Origin: Chloroflexota bacterium
Lineage (GTDB): Bacteria; Chloroflexota; Anaerolineae; Aggregatilineales; Phototrophicaceae
Reading direction: 5' to 3'
Length of the DNA stretch: 64,000 nucleotides
Assembly (NCBI GenBank): GCA_009841405.1
Contig: VXLV01000124.1
Coordinates: 1 to 64,000, forward strand
In this document: positions 29,452 to 37,256 of the stretch, one piece after another
Layout: each line of letters starts with the position of its first letter
Numbering within the stretch: the first letter of the stretch is position 1
Program-made: the position numbers and the translations under genes
Notes under the pieces: generated by a model
The model's input: only the letters and a program-made list of their open reading frames with translations
Told to the model about the DNA's origin: nothing
Database searches by the model: none

Positions 29452-30372
29452 TCAGCCGTTTACGCGCGTCAGCCACTCATGCCGGTCCGGCGCCTCGCCG
29501 GCAGTGATGGCGAAGAAGTCGCGCTGCAAGGCTTCCGTTAGCGGCCCGCGCCCGCCACAGCCAATCTTTATGCGATCGACTGACTTGACCGGCGTGACCT
29601 CGGCCGCGGTCCCGGTGAAGAAGATCTCATCGGCCATGTACAGCATCTCGCGCGCCACGGGCTGGAAGCGCACCTCCACGCCCAGATCCGCCAGCAAAGT
29701 CAAGGCGCTGTCGCGCGTGATGCCCATAAGAATCGAAGACCAGGCGCCCGGCGTATACACGATGCCATCCACGATGACAAAGATATTCTCGCCCGCGCCT
29801 TCGCTGACATAGCCGTTGACATCCAGGGCGATGCCTTCCTGGAAGCCGTTGTCGTGTGCTTCCATGCTGACGAACTGGCTGTTGACGTAATTTCCGCCCG
29901 CCTTCACGAGCGCCATGTGGGTATCCGGCGCCATTCGCCGGAAGGAGCTGATCTGGACGTCCACGCCTTGCTCAATGGCCTCCGCGCCGAGATAGCGTCC
30001 CCACTCCATCGTGAAGATTACCGTTTCGGTGGTCGTCCGGCCGCGCCCTTCCAAGCCAAGCGCGCCCGACCCGCGGAAGATAATCGGACGGATATAACAG
30101 GAGGCGTGTCCGTTGCGCCGCACAGTCTCGACGATCGCCGCGTCAAGCGCATCGGCGTCGTGATCGTGATTGATTCGCATAACGCGCGCGCCTTGCAGCA
30201 GCCGCTCCGTGTGCTCGCGCAGGCGGAAGACCGCCGGGCCTTCCGGCGTATCGTAAGCGCGGATGCCCTCAAACACGCTTGATCCGTAGTGGAGCGCGTG
30301 GGCGCTAACGTGCACCGTAGCGTTTTCCCACTTTACAAATTCGCCATCGCGCCAAATCCATTCAGCCGTCAT
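29452..30372 (-). CDS. ilvE: Branched-chain amino acid aminotransferase
   Basis: 306 residues from ATG 30372, with AAAGGA eight nt upstream. Fold-type IV PLP enzyme that makes the last step to Ile, Leu and Val. ALHYGSSVFEGIRAY and the EGAGENIF segment, with KAGGNYVNS carrying the PLP lysine, are diagnostic. It is the first structural gene behind the attenuator at 30414-30617, so its position sets the expression of the entire ilv-leu operon. No frame problem is visible. Confidence 0.95.
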   Translation of the reverse strand: MTAEWIWRDGEFVKWENATVHVSAHALHYGSSVFEGIRAYDTPEGPAVFRLREHTERLLQGARVMRINHDHDADALDAAIVETVRRNGHASCYIRPIIFRGSGALGLEGRGRTTTETVIFTMEWGRYLGAEAIEQGVDVQISSFRRMAPDTHMALVKAGGNYVNSQFVSMEAHDNGFQEGIALDVNGYVSEGAGENIFVIVDGIVYTPGAWSSILMGITRDSALTLLADLGVEVRFQPVAREMLYMADEIFFTGTAAEVTPVKSVDRIKIGCGGRGPLTEALQRDFFAITAGEAPDRHEWLTRVNG

Positions 30373-30413
30373 GTATTCGTCCTTTGCCTGTCGCAATACT
30401 CAGCCAATAAACT

Positions 30414-30440
30414 AAAAAGCCCCCCTTGGCTTGGGAGGCT
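30414..30440 (-). terminator. Attenuator terminator in the ilv-leu leader
   Basis: Minus strand AGCCTCCC (30440-30433), loop AAGCCAA, GGGGGGCT (30425-30418), then a T run. It stands between the Ile/Leu/Val leader peptide and ilvE. CCAAGCC inside it (30434-30428) is complementary to GGCTTGG (30479-30473) just after the leader stop codon, so an antiterminator can form instead. Confidence 0.88.
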
Positions 30441-30480
30441 CTCGATTGCTGTTCTTCGCGCGCATTCGCCGTCCAAGCCC

Positions 30481-30555
30481 TTACAGTCCACTGATAATCC
30501 CGAGGACAATGACAAGGAGGAGAATAATGATCGCGTTGCTTCGGTTGCTGCGCAC
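30481..30555 (-). CDS. Branched-chain amino acid leader peptide (attenuation)
   Basis: GTG 30555 opens a 24-codon frame ending at TAA 30481. The last 17 residues are AIIILLLVIVLGIISGL: 13 of the final 16 are Ile, Leu or Val. GGGG lies six nt upstream of the GTG. It starts about 27 nt after the predicted transcription start and ends 40 nt before the terminator hairpin. This is the layout of ilv/leu leader peptides in enterobacteria: ribosome stalling at Ile/Leu/Val codons would favour the antiterminator. A hydrophobic micro-membrane peptide is the alternative, but the context favours a leader. Confidence 0.8.
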   Translation of the reverse strand: MRSNRSNAIIILLLVIVLGIISGL

Positions 30556-30588
30556 GGCGCGCCCCAAACAATTTCATCTAGCCTGGAG

Positions 30589-30617
30589 AGACTAGCGAAT
30601 AACGTCCAAGCTGTCAA
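30589..30617 (-). promoter_or_regulatory. Promoter of the ilvE-leuB operon
   Basis: Minus strand TTGACA (30617-30612), 17-bp spacer, TAGTCT (30594-30589). The start point would be near 30582. The 321-bp gap 30373-30693 holds this promoter, the leader peptide and the terminator. Confidence 0.75.
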
Positions 30618-30693
30618 GTGACTGAAGACAATCCGCCAATCGCAGCAGAACTTTCGTGCATAGTGACGGAAAAGCCTTTAGCACAATGCACAA

Positions 30694-32064
30694 TTACCGC
30701 GCCAGCAGCGCCTTGGCGCGCTCAATCTGCGCTCTCAGGGCGGCCGGCGCGGTACCGCCGAAAGACTCGCGCTGCTCCACCGAGCGCCTGTAGTCGAAGA
30801 CCGTCGCGACGTCTTCGGCAAAAGAACTGCTTGCGCCCTGCAGGGTGTCCAGCGACAACTCAGACATATTCACGCCCTTTTCGGAAGCAATGCGCACGAC
30901 AGCGCCGACAAGGTGATGCGCCTGGCGGAACGGCAATCCCTTTTTCACCAGGTAATCGGCCAGGTCGGTCGCCAGCAAGTCCTCGCTTAGCGCCGCAGAC
31001 ATGGCTTCGGCGTTGATGCCCAGACTAGCCACGCTGGCCGTGATCACCGGCAACAGGCGATACATGGTCTCAAGCGAGTCGATTAGCGCTTCTTTGTCTT
31101 CCTGCAAGTCTTTGTTGTAACCGCTGGGAAGGCCCTTCAAGGTTGTCAGAAAGCCAGTCAGATTGCCAATCAGCCGCCCAGTCTTGCCACGCATCAACTC
31201 CATCGGGTCGGCGTTGCGCTTTTGCGGCATCAAGCTGGAGCCGGTGCTGTAGCGGTCGTCCAGCGTGATGAAGCCAAAAGCCGGATTCGAATAGATCAGG
31301 ATGTCCTCGGCCAGCCGGCTAAGGTGAATAGCGCAGAGCGAAATCACATAGAGCAGGTCGGCGACGAAGTCTCTATCGCTGACGGCATCCAGGCTGTTCT
31401 CGCTGGCGCGTTCAAAGCCCAGGTCAGCGGCGATCTGCTGCCGGTCGACCGGGAAGGGATTCCCCGCCAGCGCGCCCGAGCCCAACGGGCATTCCGCCAT
31501 GCGTTCCCGCGCCGCGCGCAGACGGTGCAAATCGCGCTCCAGCATCCAGAAGAAACTCATCAGCCAGTGGGCGGCGCTTATCGGCTGCGCCGGCTGCATG
31601 TGGGTGAAACCTGGCAGAACCGTCTCGCAATTCTCTTCGGCGACAGCGACCAGCGCCGCCTGCAGCCGTCGCAGCTCGCCCGCCAGGTTATCCGCCGCGC
31701 GCATAGACCACAGCCGGAAATCGGTCGCCACCTGGTCATTGCGGCTGCGTCCGGTGTGCAGCTTACCGCCGACATCGCCGATGATCTCGATGAGCCGCCG
31801 CTCCACGGCTGTGTGTATGTCTTCATCGCCCTCGGCGAACGCAAAGGCGTCGGTATCGAATTCCCGCATCACTTTACGCAGCCCGCCAATAATGCTCTCC
31901 GATTCGGCCCGAGTGATGACGCCGGCATCGGCCAAAGCGCGCGCGTAGACGATGCTGCCTTCGATGTCCTCGGCATACAGCATATGATCGAATTCGATGC
32001 TGTCGTTGAGCGCGCGCAGGTCGGCGTCGCTCGCCTGGCTGAATCGTCCGCCCCAAAGGCTCAT
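30694..32064 (-). CDS. argH: Argininosuccinate lyase
   Basis: 456 residues. It cleaves argininosuccinate to arginine and fumarate. The fumarase-superfamily signature GSSLMPQKRNADPMELMRGK contains the catalytic serine loop; HTGRSRNDQVATDFRLW and GFTHMQPAQPIS are the other conserved regions. MSLWGGRFSQ is the usual N-terminus. It follows argG by 23 bp, forming an argGH pair, and ends about 77 bp before the -35 box of the ilv-leu promoter. Confidence 0.95.
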   Translation of the reverse strand: MSLWGGRFSQASDADLRALNDSIEFDHMLYAEDIEGSIVYARALADAGVITRAESESIIGGLRKVMREFDTDAFAFAEGDEDIHTAVERRLIEIIGDVGGKLHTGRSRNDQVATDFRLWSMRAADNLAGELRRLQAALVAVAEENCETVLPGFTHMQPAQPISAAHWLMSFFWMLERDLHRLRAARERMAECPLGSGALAGNPFPVDRQQIAADLGFERASENSLDAVSDRDFVADLLYVISLCAIHLSRLAEDILIYSNPAFGFITLDDRYSTGSSLMPQKRNADPMELMRGKTGRLIGNLTGFLTTLKGLPSGYNKDLQEDKEALIDSLETMYRLLPVITASVASLGINAEAMSAALSEDLLATDLADYLVKKGLPFRQAHHLVGAVVRIASEKGVNMSELSLDTLQGASSSFAEDVATVFDYRRSVEQRESFGGTAPAALRAQIERAKALLAR

Positions 32065-32087
32065 GCTTTCGTCCCCGGCTTCGGCGC

Positions 32088-33350
32088 TCAGTCGCGCTTG
32101 AAACGGCTATAGTCCGGACGCGTGTATTCAGTGAGCGCGCCACCCTCAACTTCGAGCATCGCCTCGACCTTGATGGGCAAGCCGAAGAGTTGAATAAATC
32201 CGTGCGCGTCTTGCTGATTGTAGACGTCCTCTTCGCCGAAGGAGGCGTAATCTTCCCGATATAAACTGTAGGGGCTTTTGCGGCCGGCCACGATGATATT
32301 GCCCTTGTAGAGTTTGAGCCGGACGATACCGGTAACCGCCTCTTGCGTCACCGTCACGAAGCCGTCCAGCGCCTCGCGCAGTTTGCTGTACCACATGCCG
32401 TTGTAGACCAGCTCCGCGTATTTAGGCGCAACCATGTCCTTGTACTGCATTGTATGTTTGTCGAGGCAAATGCTCTCCAGGAGCTGATGCGCGCGATGCA
32501 CGATTGTGCCGGCCGGGGTCTCGTATACGCCGCGGCTCTTCATCCCGACCAGGCGATTTTCGACGATATCCGTGCGGCCGATGCCGTGCCGCCCGCCCAG
32601 CTTGTTGAGCGCGACAAAGAGTTCCACCGCGCTCAGTTCCTCGCCATTCAGACTGACGGGATTGCCGCGCTCAAAGCCGATTTCGATGTATACGCCTTCG
32701 TCAGGCGCGTCCTCGGGGGCGCTAGTCAACTGGTACATCAAGTTCTCGGGTTCGTTCCAGGGGTTCTCCAACAGGCCGCCTTCGTGCGAGAGATGAAAGA
32801 TATTGCGGTCGCGGCTGTAGATGTCTTTCTCGGTATGAGAAACCGGCACGCGGAACTCTTCCGCATAAGCCAGCGCGTCTTCCCGGCCGCGGATATCCCA
32901 TTCGCGCCAGGGCGCAATCGTCTTCAGCTTCGGGTTCAGCGCCATGGTCGAGACTTCGAAGCGGACCTGGTCGTTGCCTTTGCCGGTACAGCCGTGGGCG
33001 ACCGCGTCAGCCTGCTCCAGCGCGGCGATCTCCACCATGTGTTTGGCGATCAGCGGCCGCGCGAATGAAGTGCCCAGCAGGTACTCCCGCTCGTAAACGG
33101 CGCCGGCGCGCAAGGTTGGGTATACAAAGTCGGTCAAGAATTCTTCGCGCAAGTCGCGCACGTACAGCTTCGACGCCCCGGAGGCGATCGCCTTTTCTTC
33201 CAGGCCGTCCAATTCCTCTTCTTGCCCCAGGTCGGCGCAGAAGCACACGACTTCGCAACCGTAGTTGTTTCTCAGCCAAGGCACGATGACCGAAGTATCG
33301 AGCCCTCCGCTATACGCCAACACCACTTTCTTGACTTCCGCTGCATCCAT
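32088..33350 (-). CDS. argG: Argininosuccinate synthase
   Basis: 420 residues. It joins citrulline and aspartate using ATP. The PP-loop motif is [16 protein letters not shown] at about 10-25; [15 protein letters not shown] and [22 protein letters not shown] are family signatures. The ATG is preceded by a weak GGGG ribosome site. I could not find a convincing promoter, leader peptide or ARG box in the 189 bp before it; that gap also contains the promoter for the plus-strand gene at 33540. Confidence 0.95.
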   Translation of the reverse strand: MDAAEVKKVVLAYSGGLDTSVIVPWLRNNYGCEVVCFCADLGQEEELDGLEEKAIASGASKLYVRDLREEFLTDFVYPTLRAGAVYEREYLLGTSFARPLIAKHMVEIAALEQADAVAHGCTGKGNDQVRFEVSTMALNPKLKTIAPWREWDIRGREDALAYAEEFRVPVSHTEKDIYSRDRNIFHLSHEGGLLENPWNEPENLMYQLTSAPEDAPDEGVYIEIGFERGNPVSLNGEELSAVELFVALNKLGGRHGIGRTDIVENRLVGMKSRGVYETPAGTIVHRAHQLLESICLDKHTMQYKDMVAPKYAELVYNGMWYSKLREALDGFVTVTQEAVTGIVRLKLYKGNIIVAGRKSPYSLYREDYASFGEEDVYNQQDAHGFIQLFGLPIKVEAMLEVEGGALTEYTRPDYSRFKRD

Positions 33351-33469
33351 CGCTCTGCCCCGTCTTGTGCATCACTATAAGCGGCCTAGTTTACGCGAAG
33401 ATTCAAGATTTGGAAGTGGATGGTCGCGCAGGCGCGCGGAAATCGACGGCAATCAGCGCGCAGGCCGCC

Positions 33470-33498
33470 TTGTGAAGGGCGCGCCGCGCCGCTACAAT
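33470..33498 (+). promoter_or_regulatory. Sigma70-type promoter for the gene at 33540
   Basis: TTGTGA (33470-33475), 17-bp spacer, TACAAT (33493-33498). It would begin transcription about 35 nt before ATG 33540. Confidence 0.6.
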
Positions 33499-33539
33499 GC
33501 GTCAATGACTAGCGACGGGCACTAAAGACGGGGATTGTG

Positions 33540-33848
33540 ATGACGACTGTTGAGCAATTGAGGAATCTGCGAGACCAGAAGTCGCGTCCGCATTTGGAAC
33601 AGTACGCGCCGGTGTGGCTTTTGCGCGAGGATGTCTTCGCTGAAGACGAATCGATCCAGTTTCACGTCTTGTTCCAGCATAACTTGCACGGCTGGGTCAA
33701 CCGACGTTACCGCTACGACGGCTTCAACGACACGCTCTATCACAAAGGGCAGACGCAAGTGTCGGAGGACGAAGCGCTTGAGTTGATGGCCGAGGCGCCC
33801 TACATTGAAGCGCGCGTCGCGGATGTCCCCAACGCTTACGGGGGCTAG
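33540..33848 (+). CDS. Small protein of unknown function
   Basis: 102 residues, acidic and rich in aromatic residues. Sequence landmarks: HLEQYAPVWLLREDVF, then HVLFQHNLHGWVNRRYRYDGF and a C-terminal EALELMAEAPYIEARV. No signal peptide, membrane segment or recognised motif. The good promoter and a GGGG site before the ATG support that it is expressed. Its TAG stop overlaps the opposite-strand stop of the glycosyltransferase gene in the palindrome CTAG (33845-33848). Confidence 0.65.
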   Translation: MTTVEQLRNLRDQKSRPHLEQYAPVWLLREDVFAEDESIQFHVLFQHNLHGWVNRRYRYDGFNDTLYHKGQTQVSEDEALELMAEAPYIEARVADVPNAYGG

Positions 33849-35101
33849 GCGTTCTTCAGCGCTTGATCCGCGACTTCGTCGAAAACTCGCATAAGCCGGC
33901 GCGCGATCTCGGACCAGGCGTAAGTCTTGGCGTGGCGCGAGGCGCTCATGCCCATGGACGCCGCTCGGGACGGGTTGCTGAGCAGTTGAATGACGCAATC
34001 GGCCAGCGAAATGGGTTCGCGGGCCGGAATGTGAAAGCCCGTCTCCTGATCCCGCACCAGGAATTGCAGGCCTCCGACTTGAGAGGCGATCACCGGCGTG
34101 CCCGTTGACATCGCTTCCAGCGCCACCATGCCAAATGACTCGTAATCCGAGGGCATGACAACCGCCGTCGCCGCCGCATAATAGCGCGGCAATTCCGACT
34201 GTTCCTTGGCGCCGACAAAGCTAACCAGCGAATCAATGCCCAGCTTGACGCTCATTGACTGCAGGCGATTCATTTCGCGGTCATCGCCGCGGTTCGGGTC
34301 TCCGCCGACTATCATGAAGTGCAGACGTCGCAGCATGGCCGGCTCGCGCTCGCGCAGAACATGCAGCGCTTCCAGGATCGTATCCACGGCCTTTAGCGGC
34401 TCAATCCTGCCGACGAACAGCAACATATGCCCGTCCGACGGCAAGCCCAGCGACTCGCGAGCGTCGCGGGCTGACATGCCGCCCTGAAACTGCCCGGCAT
34501 TGACGCCGGGTGGAATCACCGAGATCTGCCGGCGCGATGCGCGATAAAGCCAGCGCAACTGCGCCTGCTCCGCGGGCGTAGCGGCGATAATGCGATCCGC
34601 TGACCGCAAGATCTGCAGCTCAGTCATTATCCGCAGGTCCGGCTGATAACCGGCGCTGACTTCGATTCGTTTCTTCATGTGGCCCAGCGTGTGGTACATG
34701 TGGACGAAGCGTGTGCCCCAGGCCTCTTTGAGCTTCGCCGCCACCCAACCGCTCAGCCAGTAATGGCTGTAGACGATGTCGTAGCGCAGGTTGCGCAATG
34801 TGGCGAAGGCCATTAGCGCGGCCGTGAACTCCGACAGATGCTCGTAATGCTCTTCCGGCGTCCACGGCAACAGCGGCCCCGCCTTCAAATAGACGACGCG
34901 GACATTTTCGCCGATCGATGTATCAACTTTGGGGTCCAGCTCGTGAGAGCGCCGCGTGAAGATATCGACGAGTAATCCCTGCCGGCCCAGCTCGCGCGAC
35001 AATTCGCGGATGTACACATTCATCCCGCCAGTTTTCGCGCCGCCCATCGGCGCCAGCGGGCTGGTATGGACAGAGATGAGCGCAATCCTGCTGACGGGCA
35101 T
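33845..35101 (-). CDS. GT4-family glycosyltransferase (MshA / sucrose-phosphate-synthase-like)
   Basis: 418 residues from ATG 35101, with GGAG five nt upstream (a GTG at 35107 is possible). GT-B fold: the N-terminal GGMNVYIRELSRELGRQG is the acceptor-side glycine motif seen in MshA and sucrose-phosphate synthase. The C-terminal donor domain has LLFVGRIEPLKAVDTILEAL and the EX7E motif ESFGMVALEAMSTGTPVIAS. It probably transfers a sugar from a nucleotide sugar to inositol phosphate, a lipid or a small acceptor. The mycothiol partners mshB/C/D are not nearby, so a specific name is not justified. Confidence 0.85.
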   Translation of the reverse strand: MPVSRIALISVHTSPLAPMGGAKTGGMNVYIRELSRELGRQGLLVDIFTRRSHELDPKVDTSIGENVRVVYLKAGPLLPWTPEEHYEHLSEFTAALMAFATLRNLRYDIVYSHYWLSGWVAAKLKEAWGTRFVHMYHTLGHMKKRIEVSAGYQPDLRIMTELQILRSADRIIAATPAEQAQLRWLYRASRRQISVIPPGVNAGQFQGGMSARDARESLGLPSDGHMLLFVGRIEPLKAVDTILEALHVLREREPAMLRRLHFMIVGGDPNRGDDREMNRLQSMSVKLGIDSLVSFVGAKEQSELPRYYAAATAVVMPSDYESFGMVALEAMSTGTPVIASQVGGLQFLVRDQETGFHIPAREPISLADCVIQLLSNPSRAASMGMSASRHAKTYAWSEIARRLMRVFDEVADQALKNA

Positions 35102-35126
35102 TCTCACTCCGCGATAGCCGGCGCTT

Positions 35127-36131
35127 CTAGCTCGCTCTGATGTTCATCACCGGGTTGTCGCGGCCGCCCATCCGGTATTTGTAGGCTTCATCGCCGCGCA
35201 GAAAATCGTAGTGTTGGTAGCCCTGCTCGATCGCGTGCCGAATGCTGTAAGCCAGCAAAACGATGCCGGGGCTGAGGTCGGCATAATCCCGATGATCGTG
35301 CCCCGAGTTGTACACCATGACGCGGTCGCCATAGATGAAGTTGATGTAGGCGGCCGCGCGTTCGTCGTCTACTGTCAGAAACTTCATTTGCAGCCAGCCG
35401 CGTTCCTGCAGCAAGGGCACGATGCTGCGGAAAAAGCGCAAATTATTGTCGTCATTCAGAAACGCTTCTTTTTCCGGGTCGCTTGCGGCCATCAACCGGA
35501 CGAAGTGAGCGGTTTCTTCGTCCAGGTTATGTTGACCGTTGACGATATACCAGTCTATCGCCTTCTCGCTGCCCTGCGCGCGCCTGATCTTGCGCCGCAA
35601 TTCATGCCGCTGCTTCTTGTCCAGCATGCGCAGGTAACCGGCCCAATCCGCGGGCAGCTCGATAATCGGGCAAACTTCTTGCTGCTCCACATCTGCCCTG
35701 AAGCCGCGCGCCTCCAATAGCCCCGGCAACATGCGCCGTGTGGGCGAGTCGTAGGGGATATTGCAGAAATCAAGCGCGTCGAATTCGTCGCGCCGCGCCG
35801 CAAAGTAGTCGGCAAAGGCGGCGTAAACAGCGTTCAGATGTTGCGCGTCCACAATAAAGTCAAGGTAATCCGTGACGTCGACGCAACCGATGATCTGAAG
35901 GGTGCGCCGACCGTCGGTCTCCGAAAGAAATAGCGGCGCGATGCCGATAAGCTGCCCATCTTGATGACACGCCAGTACACGCAAGTCGCCGGGACGATAC
36001 GCGTTCCACCAGGTTACCTGCCACTCCCAAGTGTAAAAGACATGATTCACTGGCGCGCGCCGCAATAGCGGGTTCCACGCCGGGCGCAGCGCATCAAAGG
36101 CCGAATCGTCGGTGTAGACTGTAATCTCCAC
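35127..36131 (-). CDS. GNAT-fold acyltransferase (CelD/BcsL, FemAB-like)
   Basis: 334 residues from GTG 36131. The layout matches the Acetyltransf_6 group: an N-terminal half with FYTWEWQVTWWNAY and DLRVLACHQDGQLIGIAPLF, then a second GNAT half with LDKKQRHELRRKIRRA, AAYINFIYGDRVMVYNSGHD and DFLRGDEAYKYRMG near the end. Relatives are found in polysaccharide or cell-envelope gene sets. It lies 25 bp upstream of the GT4 gene on the same strand, so an envelope glycan role is a reasonable guess. Confidence 0.78.
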   Translation of the reverse strand: MEITVYTDDSAFDALRPAWNPLLRRAPVNHVFYTWEWQVTWWNAYRPGDLRVLACHQDGQLIGIAPLFLSETDGRRTLQIIGCVDVTDYLDFIVDAQHLNAVYAAFADYFAARRDEFDALDFCNIPYDSPTRRMLPGLLEARGFRADVEQQEVCPIIELPADWAGYLRMLDKKQRHELRRKIRRAQGSEKAIDWYIVNGQHNLDEETAHFVRLMAASDPEKEAFLNDDNNLRFFRSIVPLLQERGWLQMKFLTVDDERAAAYINFIYGDRVMVYNSGHDHRDYADLSPGIVLLAYSIRHAIEQGYQHYDFLRGDEAYKYRMGGRDNPVMNIRAS

Positions 36132-36226
36132 GCCAGGCCTGTCTCCTCTTCAATTCACCGGCTTGCCTTGCCCTAAGTGAGACAGCATGTGCTGGCTGAT
36201 TCTTACATCCGCTAACGGCTGCCGGC

Positions 36227-37081
36227 TCACGCTGAAGTCGCCTTCGGTGTTGAGGGATTGTTGCCCCAATCCGTCCAGGATCCGTCATAAAGCCGCAAAT
36301 TATCAGCCCCGGCGATTTCCATCGCCAGCATGCCAACGGTAGCCGATACCCCGGAATTGCAATAGAGCACGGTATCTTTCGCCTGTAGATCAATCCCGAG
36401 CTTCGCCAGTTCTGCGCGCACTTCGTTAGCCGGCTTCACGGTCTTGTCATCGGCGAGCATCAACTGCCAGGGCGCGCTAATCGCGCCGGGAATATGCCCG
36501 GCTGTGTTGGCGCGCGACGTCTCCCCGGCGTATTCAGCGGGCGAGCGCACATCAATCAGCTGCATGTCCCCCGCGGACAGCCCCGCCAGTATGTCGTCCG
36601 CGTTCGCAATTAAACGCGCGTCGACCCGTGTTTCAAAGACTGTCGGCTCAAATTGCGGGACAGCCGTCGAAACCGGGCGCCCTTCCGCCAGCCAACGTTC
36701 CCAGCCACCATCGAGCACGCGCGCATCGCTGTGACCGTAGTAGCGCAAGGCCCAGCGCATCCGGCCGGCCAACATGCTCGCCAGGTTGTCATAAACGATG
36801 ACTCGATGATCTTTGCCGATTCCCAGGCGCGACATCAGCGCGGCAAATTTCTCGGGCGCCGCGATGTCATTTGATGGCGAGCCCGGTTCGACGATGTCGA
36901 CCAGCCAGTCCACAAACTGGGCGTTGGGGATATGCGACGCCTTGTATCCGGCCGCATCGCTGAGGTAGTGTGGCGGCGGTTCTGTCGGCGGCAGCACTTT
37001 ACCGCGCAATTCCACAATCCGCAGCTTCTCGTCTTGCAGATGCTCTTCCAACCAGGCTGTTGAAACCAGCGGCGATTGCAT
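36227..37081 (-). CDS. Thiosulfate / 3-mercaptopyruvate sulfurtransferase (two rhodanese domains)
   Basis: 284 residues from ATG 37081, about nine nt after GGAGGGG; upstream ATG 37090 overlaps that site. The N-terminal inactive rhodanese domain spans about 5-135 (HIPNAQFVDW, VIVYDN, RVLDGGWERWL). The C-terminal active domain spans about 150-280 (HIPGAISAPW, VLYCNSGVSATVGMLA), with the catalytic cysteine in CNSGVSAT. It moves sulfane sulfur from thiosulfate or mercaptopyruvate to cyanide, thiols or protein acceptors. The active-site loop does not settle which donor is used. Confidence 0.88.
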   Translation of the reverse strand: MQSPLVSTAWLEEHLQDEKLRIVELRGKVLPPTEPPPHYLSDAAGYKASHIPNAQFVDWLVDIVEPGSPSNDIAAPEKFAALMSRLGIGKDHRVIVYDNLASMLAGRMRWALRYYGHSDARVLDGGWERWLAEGRPVSTAVPQFEPTVFETRVDARLIANADDILAGLSAGDMQLIDVRSPAEYAGETSRANTAGHIPGAISAPWQLMLADDKTVKPANEVRAELAKLGIDLQAKDTVLYCNSGVSATVGMLAMEIAGADNLRLYDGSWTDWGNNPSTPKATSA

Positions 37082-37183
37082 AATGTCCATCCCCTCCCAG
37101 ACCGCGTGAACTTCCACTAAGTGTACTCAGTAATGAGCATCCTGGCGAGATTTGCCCTATTTCCCCTCGTCCGCCGAGTCAGA

Positions 37184-37189
37184 TATAAT
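37184..37189 (+). promoter_or_regulatory. -10 element for the hydrolase-ligase fusion gene
   Basis: Perfect TATAAT at 37184-37189 with a poor -35 (TTCCCC, 17 bp upstream). The start point near 37196 lies downstream of a possible earlier start codon at 37152 and supports translation from ATG 37257. Confidence 0.5.
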
Positions 37190-37256
37190 CCAAGCGAACA
37201 GGAATGTCATCCGCAAATCTGCGCCCGAAACGCACGCGGCGCAACGAAAGTCGGTC

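Noticed and set aside
33845..35101. Mycothiol pathway gene mshA
   Set aside because: The sequence is MshA-like, but no other mycothiol gene is present and the group includes other specificities.
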